A DNA stretch of 64,000 nt from Syncephalastrum monosporum B8922 (taxonomy: Eukaryota; Mucoromycota; Mucoromycetes; Mucorales; Syncephalastraceae): assembly GCA_000697355.1 (NCBI GenBank), contig JNEN01000819.1:1-64000 (forward strand). Direction: 5' to 3'. The notes beneath the pieces are model-generated. The model had not been told where the DNA came from, searched no databases, and saw only the letters and a program-made list of their open reading frames with translations. Numbering within the stretch: the stretch's first letter is position 1; each line of letters begins with the position of its first letter. Below, one piece after another: positions 1 through 10,900 of this stretch. A program made the position numbers and the translations under genes.

Positions 1-1127
1 TCCGGACAATATTTTCTGCCTCCGTTCACGAAAATATTCAGGATTTCTGATTGAGCGCGTTGCCGACCGGCATAGTTGTAAAATCGAAACTTGGGTCCAT
101 GGTCACGATAAAAGCTGGTCAGCTGCGGCAGCAGTTCGAATAACTGTTGAAGGTACTGCATGAGCGTGTTTGGGTCGCTGGTCTTGTACCGGAATCGGCT
201 CAGTCGTTCCTCGGCCTGGACTATGCCTTGGTTTCCTTTCGCTTCCAGCATTTTCTTTGAGGACTTTTTGTAACCGGCGATCGAATAGAACTCTGCAGCG
301 CTCATCTTGCGGATCTGGTGTGGCTCCTCAACATGACCGTTGCTTGCCACGAAGATTTCGGTAACGCCGGGATCGACACCCCATACCTCGTACTTGTTCT
401 GTACTGCTTGGTCCGTTTCAGTCTCCGTGACATCTTTGACATGTTCTTCTTCTGTTCTTTGCCTGGCCAGAATAAAGTCCACACCGTGGCCATCGGATCT
501 GATATGGCCAGTGAACATGACCGGAGGTTCTGGCTCTGTGATGGTTGCCAGCATATTGGGAAAACCGATGGCAGAAAAGTCAAAAGTCTCGGCGAAAAGC
601 CGGAGGATGTCGTCCCACTTTTTTGGACTGGTAGGAACGCCTGCTCGTTGACATACACCTTCCAGTAAGCGTGGTGTAGAATGCCGCAAAAGCGCCGCGA
701 GCATTTCGCCGTCGATATACGAGTAGCGTCTGCTCAGATGGGAAGACGGCGCCAAGCTGAAATACGGCCGTTGCTGAGCTACTTGATGGGCTTCTGGAGT
801 GAAGCAGTCGCCGAGTTGTACGCCGGTAGCATTACCACTCAGGTATCGGCGCGAGTTTTCGATTTTGCGCCTTGTATCAATAATAGTGTCTTGAATTCTC
901 TGACGGGACGGCTGTGAAAGCTTCTCCATATCGACACGGTTTTGATACTTGCTGACAGCTTCTTGAATATCCTTTGCCAGACGGCTTCGATATCTGCGAC
1001 CGAGCTGAGGCCACTCTGGTAGGTCTTTGATCACCGAGTATGCCCATGAGCGAGTGGCCTGGACTTGAGGACGTTGGGCTTGACTACTCTGGTCACCAGT
1101 ACCACATACGTCAATCCCCACTATGCT
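1..1127 (-). CDS. Fanzor-type (eukaryotic TnpB-like) RNA-guided nuclease, partial: runs off the left edge
   Basis: The minus strand is open without a stop from 1127 to base 1 (about 375 codons). No ATG lies in frame before 929-927, so both ends are missing here. The reading contains GVDPGVTEIFVAS, the RuvC-I segment with its catalytic Asp. It continues with HQIRKMSAAEFYSIAGYKK, an FYRDHGPKFRFYNYAGRQRA block and ILNIFVNGGRKY just before the edge. This order (GxDPG, a Y-x-x-x-AG segment, a GRQ/KQR helix, then an expected GDG RuvC-II) is what I know of mucoralean Fanzor1 proteins. RuvC-II, the zinc finger and RuvC-III would lie left of the window. Fanzors are TnpB relatives that use an omega-RNA to guide DNA cleavage and are often carried by transposons. 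The first residues of the open frame, upstream of about 1080, are antisense of the GH9 exon, so the true Fanzor part probably ends near 1065-1100. An alternative is a generic IS605-like transposase remnant. Family call fairly sure, activity unknown. Confidence 0.72.
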
Positions 1128-2921
1128 TCACTTCTCAATCAGTCCCTTTGGTTCTATGAAGCACAACGTAGCGGTCCAATATCTCCTAATAATCGTGTTC
1201 CATGGTAAAAGATCACACTGATGCTGTTTTAACGATTCTTATTTTAATGGATAACCAAATGGATAAATAGGAAGCATGACTCTGCTATACATGACGGGCA
1301 AGATAGCAACACAGACCTGTCGGGCGGGTATTATGATGGCGGGTACGTTGTCACTCACATGACCCACACACGCATGGGGCGTCGATGGCACTGTTCTGCT
1401 GCTTATCTTGCTGCGGATTGATCTTTGTAGGAATTACCTCAAAACAACATATGCGCTTGCGTATACAATGACACTCATTGCATGGGGAGCTTCAGAGTGG
1501 TATCAAGGCTATGAGTCTGCTGGACAAGCCGTACAGCTGGATGAGATGCTACGCTGGGGTGCCGACTGGCTCGCGAAAGCACATCGACGACAGAAGACCT
1601 TGTACTCTCAGGTGAGGACACGGACGGGGGGGTGTCATTCTCGAAATGCGAAGTGACTCATATTCGTTATGTCATGGCAGGTTGGCGAGCAAGGTACCGA
1701 AGATGGTTACTGGGGTAAATACACGATCCCATAGTAGAAAGTCGTCAACTGAGATTGGAGCGCGATACATGATAGGCCCCGATACAAATATTCCGCAGGA
1801 CCGGCCATCGTACAGCAACGGGACAACGTCGGTGATAGCGGCCGCCACTGCCAGTGCACTGGCATCAACCGCATACTTCTACCAGCAGCAGCTCCGGAAC
1901 AGGACCTACGCACTTCAATTAACGCGTCATGCAGTTCAAGTGTTTCAGCTCGCCCAAGACCTCTGTGAAAGCGAAAAAGTCACGACCACGTCCGCGTACA
2001 CAGCCTACAGCGCCTTGTGGCTCTACCGCCTGACCAGAAATGAGACCTATCATGCTGCCGCGGTCAGCCACTTTGACTATTATGGGTCGGATGACCCGAT
2101 GGCAGGTGCAGTATATGTTCTGGGCAGCCAAGCGAATGGCACCGACAATGAGTCCTACAAGGCGGCAGCCGATGCGTACCTGGAAACTCTCCTTGTGCAT
2201 CACGCAGATTATACACCTGGGGGATTGTACATTCCCGAGCATGATGACACGAGCGCGTGCAACACATCCCGAACTTGTGCTGCTTTGCACGTTGCTATGA
2301 TAGCAACCCTCCACGACCCGATCCGGTACCAGAAATTTACTCAGCAACAGCTGGATTATATTTTAGGCGATAATCCAAAGTAAGTAAGCATCAAGGCATG
2401 ATGGGAGAGACTGCAGAAACCTTCCCCCTGAACTTTGATATATTTTTTACAATACGCGCATGTTCTTAACCGCGATTTAACTTAGCTCGATACCGTATGT
2501 AGTCGGTGTGACTACAGAGTCGCCCAAGAACCCAAGACACGCAGGAGCCGCTGGTAGTGCCAATACCGAGGCATTCGAGGACGATGCAAATCCGACGAAT
2601 CACACGTTGTACGGCGCCATGGTCGCAGGGCCTAATGACAAGGACGAGTTTCAGGATAGGCGCAGCGCAGCGTCTTTCACGAGTGTCCGTGTTACCTATA
2701 ATGCAGCCTATCAGAGCCTGCTGGCCTACCAAATACTGCACTCCGACAGCGATCCCCCGTTTGCCAATACGACGTCCTCTTCACAGGATATGATGCGACC
2801 GCCTACCCCGCCGTGGCTGATTGGTCTCATTGTCACCCTTATCGTCGTGTTCGGTATCTTGGCGCTCGCCGGTGTGTGCTATGCAAGGCGCCGGAAGTCA
2901 CAGAGACAGCAGCAGCACTAG
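1101..2921 (+). CDS. Glycoside hydrolase family 9-like membrane-anchored protein, 5'-truncated, catalytic residues substituted
   Basis: Exons 1101-1204, 1271-1342, 1431-1611, 1681-1714, 1776-2379 and 2486-2921 give 476 intact codons plus stop. GH9 landmarks run in order: SLWFYEAQRSG, NNRVPWKHDSA, DLSGGYYDGGNYLK, WGADWLAKAH, YWGPDTNIPQDRPSY, YILGDNPNSIPYVVG and SVRVTYNAAYQ. GH9 enzymes are inverting endoglucanases. Here the usual DAGD is DGGN (second Asp to Asn), the Glu of the NEVA-x-DYNA motif aligns with Ser, and the PKHPHHR loop reads PKNPRHA, so cellulase activity is doubtful. A C-terminal transmembrane helix (WLIGLIVTLIVVFGILALAG) followed by ARRRK gives a type I membrane anchor. No in-frame ATG or signal peptide exists upstream. 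The frame closes at TGA 1047-1049, although CACCAG at 1095-1100 could be a 3' splice site from a lost exon. The 5' end meets the Fanzor frame on the other strand. Confidence 0.8.
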
Positions 2922-4588
2922 CACTATCCATTACTCCATACACAATTCTCACATGTTCTACTTGTAACTTTACTTCCCTTTATGACTATTCTTTCTTTCC
3001 TTTACACTCACAAGCGAGACGATCATCCCATCGCTTGATGCTGTGACCGTGATGATCAATTAATTTATGCATGTCCTCGACATAAACTTTTCTTTTGTAT
3101 GACCTTTTTGCATGGAGACTGGGCAACCCTACACCTTATGCACGGCGCTCGTGAGATATGTAAATGCAACAGATTCTCCGAAACTTTAATTAGATGACTC
3201 GCACAAAAGGGATTCGTCATCAGGCGACAGCGTCGTTTTATGGTAATCAACATATTGAAACACTTTCAACACCACACCACTAATCTTAAAGTAGCATAAC
3301 GATACGGCAAACCAGGAGATCGGTTCCGTACCCGATTGAATTTTGTTTTAAATAGCATTCATTTAGACCGGCTAAAGCTACTGGTAAGGGGTTTTGTACA
3401 ACGCTGACCTTTCTGCATTATTTGTACCGACGCATGCCCGTGGGCTCCCTACAAAGACAGAATGCACACAGACACACGGAGACGATGAATAAACAACATA
3501 TTATCGGCAAACCGCCAATCGGCATTTTCTGTTGTACCACCGGCATTCTTCTTGATCGAGTTTCCTGCTGCAACCTGTCATATCATACAAAGAAGCAAAG
3601 TTGGAGTTCAGTACAGGATACGCTTCATTTCAGCGAGCCCTGCGGTTGAACAAATGACTCGAGCTTCATGGAGCTTAGCACGTAGCTCCTTTGTAGCGTG
3701 GGAGTAAACACACCCCAATTGAGAGCCGTCATACTGTGCCCGAAAGGACTGTCATTGCAAATATGTCATTTACTAGAACCTATACGTGGCGAGATGATGT
3801 GTTAATGTGAGAACGTTTCCAAATATGACGCATGGAATAGTTTGTGATAAGTTTTATTGGTGCGCGGCACTGTCTCATATCGGGTGCGTGCATCGAAGCT
3901 CATGAATGCTAAAAACAGTCTCTATTGGCTGATGAGTCGCCTATTCGGCTTCGTTTCGTCCAAAAGGCAAGGATAGGCTCCACCGATTTGACAAGCCCTG
4001 TATGTGTTACGTCGCACGGGATCGGTTGCACGGGATCAAATCATGCTCATACCCCCACCACCGGCGCTTTTTTTTATTTTGCCGCCAAGGATGTCGCTGA
4101 TGCACATGCTCCGTCTTAGCAGTGAACCTAAACAATTTGAGCTGCTAAGCTTATCGTTGAAAGAGCAGAGACTCTGCGGATACCATTAAAAAGCAGGAGC
4201 AGTCGCTCAGTAAGCTTTAAACTTTAAAGAAGAGGGAAACAACAGCCAAAGACGAGTCAGTGCCTGATTTGTTGAATGTTTATTTTCGTGGAGGTCTAGG
4301 GGAATTACTACGTACTGCTTGTAAAATAATGATAAGAAACATTAGAAGGTGCCAGAAAAAAAATGGAACTAAAAAAATTTAAGAAATTTTCAAAGGGGGG
4401 GGGAGATGATACGAGGAGTTGCTGCAATGGGGGAGGAAGGGGTGCATATGAGTGAGAAGAAAGAAGTGAATAGAATTATGAGATGGACGAGTGTGAATTG
4501 TGTAGTCTATTGGCTCGCACGCGAAGCCTGGAATAAGAGCGTAGGGTGTGGATGATTAGAGAGAGTGGTCGTGGGTATATATCGGAGA
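2922..4588. other. Intergenic, no gene recognised
   Basis: This is 1.7 kb between the GH9 stop and the 3' end of the Zn2Cys6 gene. Only short frames without family motifs occur on either strand. It includes a G-run at 4396-4404. I see no RNA gene, repeat array or mobile element. Confidence 0.5.
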
Positions 4589-5677
4589 TTAGAAGGGCTG
4601 CATAGACGCCAAATGGTTAGGCGTGCCGGACCAAACGATCTGCTGCTGCTTGGCAAGCATCATATTCTGATGGAAGAGATAGTAAGATTGGGAGGGGGCG
4701 GCGGAAGGCGAAGTGTTTGAAGAGGCATTAGATGAGCAGGAGTTGAGGAGCCTGTTGCTCAAAGCGGCGTTGCTCATTGGCGGTGGAGTGGACAAGGGGG
4801 ACTCAGGAAAGATTTGCTGGCCAGCAGCAGCCGTCGAATAAGGGGAGTACTGAGACGACGAGGAGGAGGGCGAGGGGGAGGAGGAGTAGGAGGAGGACGC
4901 GGACGAGCTCAAGCTCTCGGGACTCGCAGGATAGTAGTAAGGCTGAGTTGCCACGACCGGCGTGGTTTGCTGCTGAGGATGGGAAAATTGCTCTTGCAGC
5001 ATCAGCTGGTGGAAAGACTGACCTTCGATCAACGAAGGTCCTTGGGAATAGCACGTCGGCTGCCAGTCCAAAGTGTTGTCCCACTGGCTGGGGGCAGTGT
5101 GCACAGCTACTAAACAAAAATGAGTGTCTCAGATCGATAATTTAAGCTAAATCTTAAAAAAAAAAAAAAAAAAAGACTTACAGCGTGGCGGCATAGCAGC
5201 GGTGTTGGTGGTAGAAGTCGAGGAAGGAGGCTGTGAGGTTTGGCGCTTCTTGTACGGTCCGCGCTTGATACCCTTTCTGCGCTCCTTGCGAGGAGAATCG
5301 ACGCAGGTCGCAGTTAAGCCGAGCTTGATGCATCGCTGACAAGGGCGACCATTATCGCATTTCTTGCAGGCTTTTTGGCAATTGACTGTTTAAATAGAAA
5401 ATGTCAAAAATGACGCATGGTACTATCGAGAATATTCGAACATACCACAGGCGTTCTTCACTTGCTTTCGCTTGGTCTTCTTCTTGGTGCTGTCTTGTGT
5501 TTGGGAGTCGAGTTTCTCCTTTTGTTGTTGTTGTTGTTGTTGCTGAGGATACTGCTGCTGTTGGGAAAGCTTCTCTTGTTGTTGGTTGAAGAGCATCACA
5601 TTATCACCGATTAAGGGAGTGTAATAGTCGGTCGGCATGGTGAAAAGCTGTCCGTATTGGAGAGGGTAATCGTCCAT
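4589..5677 (-). CDS. Zn2Cys6 (Gal4-type) transcription factor
   Basis: Exons 5677-5446, 5385-5182 and 5109-4589 give 318 residues. After a Gln-rich N-terminus (two poly-Q runs, about residues 35-55) and a basic KKKTKRKQ stretch comes the zinc cluster: [20 protein letters not shown] and C at the end of TATC. This fits C-x2-C-x6-C-x5-C-x2-C-x8-C, which binds two zinc ions and DNA. It is followed by the basic linker [16 protein letters not shown]. Intron 1 falls between the first and second ligand cysteines. The C-terminal half is low-complexity (Ser-, Pro- and Gln-rich) with no fungal-specific middle homology domain visible. Intron 2 contains an A18 run just inside its 5' splice site and two adjacent in-frame acceptor AGs. 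The protein acts in the nucleus, with unknown targets. The class is certain, the ortholog is not. Confidence 0.9.
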
Positions 5678-7054
5678 GATAATAATTTTTGAAACGTGGG
5701 GAAGATTAGGTGGGTAGTTAGAAGAGTTAAGATTGTATTTTCGGTGGCATGGCGGACACGTCCTTTATATACGGTCTTGTCATATTTAGCACACAGACGT
5801 GGTGATCACGTTTCTTTTGTCCTCCATGGTAGGTGACGAACAAAAAGGAACCCAGCCGTACAATTGGTTTAACGCGTGGGGGTGCAAAAAAAAAAAAGTG
5901 TAGAGTGGAGTTTCATTTTAGAAGGGGTTATGCAGTCAAGAGCGGATTTTCATTTGCAGCCCTGACTTGGTCTTCCCATTTTTTTTTATCTAAACGAGTT
6001 GTAGGAGAACATGCCTTGATTAGATTGCCGCATCCACTAAGGCTCCAATAGACGTCGGGCTTAGCCGAGGCTTATCGTTTGTGGTTTGACAGAATCCCTT
6101 GCTGTGCTGTTTGTGTGCCACGTTTTGTCCAAAGGATCTCCCTAAGGGACCAGTTTTTTTTTTTTTTTTCTGCGTGCATTGTGCCAACTACTAAAATTGC
6201 TCTGCCGGCCCCTGCATTTCTCAGCTCTTGATCAGTTTTACCGTCGCTCCAGAATATTTTGCCGGCCAATAATCATGAAGTTTAAGTTGGTTGAAGAATA
6301 TTCGTGCGGTTACTGAAAGAGCTAATCGTCTTTCTCCAATGTGCACCCTTTCTGGTTGGAAATGAGTGGGGTGATTGACGCATGGTTTCTCATCAAGCAA
6401 TTTCTCTCTTTCTCTTCAGATAGTGTGTGATTTATTTTCTCAGTAAGACATGCCACTAGGGTAGCTTAATAGTTTTACCGAAAGTCCAGAAGAAAAAGGT
6501 GGCCATGATCGGTCCTCGTTAAACTGCTGCAAGTGTATTTGCACAAGTGTGAGTAAAGTGTACAATTGTGGGGCGAGTGAGAGAAGCAGTAAGATGTGCA
6601 TGTATATTTGGCATTGTGCATTTTGTGCTTCAGATGGGATGATCCCATGGGAATAAATTAACTACTGCAGCAAGAACTGGGCACAAGCTTCACCACATGG
6701 CCGCGACCCGATTTGTGAGTCGACAGTTCTTGCAGATTACTAAATGCAGTGAGATGAAAGGGGCATCAGATTGGGCGGGTTCTGCAGGAAGACGTCATGA
6801 CATGTTTAAGCCATGCGTTGTTGTCCTAGGCGCGCAAAATTTCGTGATCGACAGCGATTTTGCTTGTTTAGTCATTCCTCGTGATAGGTCGAGTGTGCTC
6901 CTTACACTTTATATTTGCAATACAAACTTCGTTTATTTGCAATATTAGGACCACGTAAGCGTTTGTCGTCTTACATTACCATTTCCTTTTTTTAATAGGT
7001 CTGTGCACACGTACAAAAGATTAAAGCATCTACTTGACGGACAGGATCATTGGT
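5678..7054. other. Intergenic: promoter side of the Zn2Cys6 gene and 3' flank of the tautomerase gene
   Basis: This 1.4 kb holds only short frames without motifs. A-runs and T-runs occur near 5886 and 6156. Nothing supports an RNA gene or transposon. Confidence 0.5.
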
Positions 7055-7575
7055 TTAGGCCTTGTTCAGGATGTTGGCAAAAGTAGTGCCCTTGTAGCCG
7101 GTGTCACTTGCAGCTGCGTTGTGGAAGAAGAAATAACCACGGTCAAGACTGACACCGAGTTCCTTGACGAGAACCTCGCCAACGGTCTTGCTCAAATTAG
7201 CATTGCGCTCATTATCTGGATGTAGGCAAAAGCGACAGTCAATACGTGAACACGCTCCTTGTCTCCTTTTTGGTCCTGCATACCGATATTGCCAATCGAT
7301 GTGACCTTTGCCAGGAACGCGGGTTCGGTGGAACCCGCAAACGTCATTGCGTCGACTTTGGTGAAGAGGACAGTGCAGTACTACAATCGAATAAGTGGAC
7401 ATTCTAAATCCCCCCTTTCTCCATCGTCCATTCTGAAACGCGCTTTCGCTCCACTGCATAAAATACTTACACCTTCAGGCTTGCCAATGCACTCGGCAAA
7501 CACGGGAGACAAGGCCTTTACAAACGCTTGCAGATCCTTGGGCGACTCGGACGAGGTGATTTCGAGGGAAGGCAT
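7055..7575 (-). CDS. MIF-like tautomerase (macrophage migration inhibitory factor family)
   Basis: Exons 7575-7471, 7380-7284 and 7215-7055 give 120 residues, the usual length for the family (115-120). The start MPSLEIT places the conserved catalytic Pro directly after the initiator Met, which must be removed for tautomerase activity. Further hallmarks are GKPEGY, MTFAGSTEPAFL, the SIGNI-DNERN segment across intron 2, LGVSLDRGYFFFHN and a C-terminal GYKGTTFANIL. MIF-family proteins form trimers with an N-terminal proline general base and tautomerise phenylpyruvate-like substrates. The natural substrate in fungi is generally unknown. No signal peptide is present, so it is probably cytosolic. 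The two introns (90 and 68 nt) interrupt the frame, so the gene is easily missed in single-frame searches. Confidence 0.92.
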
Positions 7576-7990
7576 CGTGTTTATAATGCGTGGATATCAG
7601 AATAGAAATGCTGAATAAGCCGACTCTCTCTCGGCTCGACCAAAAATCGGGGGCACGCCTGGCTGACTTTTTTTTTCCTGATGTTACAAAAGCGGTGTAA
7701 CCAATTTATTCGCTGTCGTTTCAGATAGTGCATGCGTACATAAAAAAATGTAAAGATATATGTGTGGCTGTGTGTGGTTGTGGTGTGTATAGACGTGCGC
7801 ACGAGCGGTCGGGTGTATACGGTACGTGAAAGGACCAGTGATGGAGTGAATATGGGGGTCTTTTTTTTTGCTATGTAGTTAGTCCTTTGGAAGGGACGGA
7901 GTCTGCTGGCATTCTGGATTGGATTGGATGGGATTGGGAAGGGGAAGGGGGATGTATGTGCAAGAAGTTTCGCGGGCGAAGCAGATTCTA
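7576..7990. other. Intergenic, 3' flank of DOA10 and promoter of the tautomerase gene
   Basis: 415 bp between two minus-strand genes, with GT-rich and T-rich stretches (7740-7790 and around 7860). No coding signal seen. Confidence 0.5.
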
Positions 7991-10900
7991 TTATGAAGGA
8001 GATGGATAGACCGAGGTGTCTGGTGTCGGCGTCCGTTGCTGCTCGTCGAGATTGTGGAGCTGTTTGCCAACAAGATACGTGTCATCGCGCACGGCCTTGA
8101 GCCAGACGCGAACGAGCCTTGTAATGAGCACCAAAAGACCGCCGAGGACCACCACACAGAATGCGATTGGGTATGCGCAGCGGAACAGTGCGAGATGCAT
8201 GACAGGGTCCGTCAAGTTCAGTAAACGGATTGCGCTCAGGGCCAACACACCTGGTGTAACGATTGCTCCTGTTGCTCCCAAGACAACCGGTAGAACCAAC
8301 TTGCGCGTCAGGGCCCATGTATTCACCCCCAAACCGTTCCGAGTAAAGCCATCCAGGGTCCGTTGAATGACGTTGTTCGGCAGGACATACACAACACCAT
8401 AGAAAATGCCTAGATAGACAACGCCAAAGGACCAGTCCTATACAAATCGATGCGCTATGTGTGAGCAAACCTCCTTTCCCTCCCCCACCTCCTTCTTGAG
8501 TTATCCTTACCTCCGACATATGGATCACGAGTGCATCGCTCGACTTGGAGAGCCGGATCGGCATGAACACGAAAAGGTCCGCTGCCACACCAATGAGAAG
8601 CGGAATAATGAAGCCAAAGACCGCCGCCAGGTACACTAACTTCGATGCCTGTTTGTTCCTAATGAGCGGAGAAATTACAGATATTGCTTGCAGCACACAT
8701 ACCAGGGTCAACTTGTCCTTGGCACCCGCGACCACTTCAGACATGCTCAACGCACCGCCGTTTCGCGTGAGTACCTCCATCTTGTGACCCGCCCAGTTGA
8801 TCAAGATCGAAAGGAAGACCATAATGTAAGCACCGGCAATGAACGCATACATGTCATGCACCTTGGCGTTGAGATAGACCTCAAACACATGACGACCTAG
8901 CAGGAGCGGCACAATCGTGATGGAGCACGTCAAGGTGGATCCAGATAGCCACATGAGGAACAGAAACAGGGTAATCCTGAGCTTGAATTGAGGAGGGAGG
9001 TATACCACTGTAGTGTTGTTTTCCTCGTCGCCCGTTTCTGATGCGGCTGGATGGCCCAGTCTCCGCTCTTCTGCGTCGATTGGTTCGAGTAGGATCGGGT
9101 CCACGGGCACAATCATGCGGCGATCGTCAAGGACAGGCACACTGTCATGCTTGGGGACGCGTGCTAATGAGCCGTCGCGTCTGAATACTACCGGTGCATG
9201 CTCGTCCTGTTCCGAGATGGCCACATCTGCATAGACTCCAGAAGGGATCGGAGCTTGTTCCCAGAGTAACCAAGCCCTGAGTGTTCTCCTGACATGCGTG
9301 CCTTCCTCCTCTGGGTAGCGTCCATTGAACATGAACGAAGTGAGTCGCAGGTGCCGCGAGGTGGCGCGCCACCAGTCGGAGAGAACCTTCTTTGAGAACT
9401 CGCGCGGTTTGATGTACGAGATGAGAGGGGGGACTAAGAACTGTGCAGCGAGCAGATCGACAGCCAGCGTCGAGATGGGGGTGCTAAGTAGTCGGATGAG
9501 ATATCGGTCATGCATTCAGAGTGGCAAACGCTTCACTTACTCGAAAGGCCAGTGGAGGGGATAGACTCCTGTGTATCGGCTCACCACAAACGTGACTGTG
9601 CCAATACCAGCGACGATCAGGATGGAATACATCATGGCGCTCGCACCAATCTTGCGCATCAGCGTGAGGATAGGCCGTTCAATCATCTCCTGTACAGGGT
9701 GGAACTGAGGATCGTTCGGGTCGCGGATAAACCACATGACTCCGGGACGCACAATTTCGCGGCACAGCGTCACAAAGACAGCAAAATGGAACATGAAGCC
9801 GGTGCCAACAAACCAATGCAGAAATGTGCCTGAGTACGGATTCTCGCGGAAGAAAGCCCAGCGAGTGGCAATGGTCGCATCCACAAACAGTGGGAGGGTC
9901 GCCAGGTCAATCAGGATGCCGCACACGGTTGGAAACACGACGAGTTCCAGAACGATAAAGAAGAACACCTTGAGGAAAACGCCCTGCTGTCGCAGAATGT
10001 CGTTCACACCGGTGCCGGTGGCGTTGCGGGTGCCGCCATGCCGAGAGCGGGCAAGATACCAGGAGCCGAGGAGGATGAGGACCATGTAACCCATCAGGAT
10101 ACACACGCTGCGGTCCAAGCCGGTCTGGCCGAGCGCGAAACGGTGCCAGCGATCAAGGACGGCCACACCCACTTCTTCCATCTTTTCTTGCACAGCCAGC
10201 ATCCACGCTTGAGCTGCATCGTGTGCTTGGGGCGTGACCGGGAGGTCGGATGCGATGTGAGCCGGTGCACCCTCTTCGCGAAGCACGGTGAGCGGTTCAA
10301 GCGCAGAGACAATGTGATCGTAGAGGGTGTTGAAGGCGACCTGGATGCTTTCGGGCAGCCGATCCGCCATGGGCGCCGTCTTAGTATGCAGGAATGGCAA
10401 CGCATAGTCGAGGGTGAAATCCAGAACAGGATCGGTGACAAGACGCAGAATGTAGATGGGCGTCTGGATAAAACTGATCGGTCGAATCTAGTAACCCAAA
10501 GGTCGCCGTTAGCGCAAAAGGAAAACCCACCCCCATCCAGTTAAGACTTACCAGGATCACAAGACGGCCAATCACGTAGGGGATCCAAATCGCAACGCCC
10601 AGGCACAGACTAATCATCAGCGACATGAGGACTGAGTTCTGCACGAGCATCCAGGGATTGCCGCGCATACCGATCGCCTCGAGGACGCCATCAATGTCTT
10701 CACCCAGATCGAAAGGCTCATCATCATCAACGAGTGGATCGCGGTTGTCGTTCGGATTTTCCCACTGCTGCAGAGCCGGTGGCTGCTGCTGCTGTTGTTG
10801 TTGCTGTTGTTGTTGCTGGGCCGGTGGTGGCAATGGATGCTGCTGCTCCAAGTGAGGCTCGGCCGCAGGTTCGTGTCGATCACCGTACGTGGCTGTGGGA

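Noticed and set aside
1646..1775. In-frame start of the GH9 frame at 1646
   Set aside because: The first part reads through two introns. The spliced product gives YWGPDTNIPQDRP, which matches GH9.
8082..9515. Single 477-codon frame read as one exon within DOA10
   Set aside because: Its last part reads through the intron at 8510-8438 into another frame. Splicing at GTAAGG and TATAG restores the DOA10 C-terminus.
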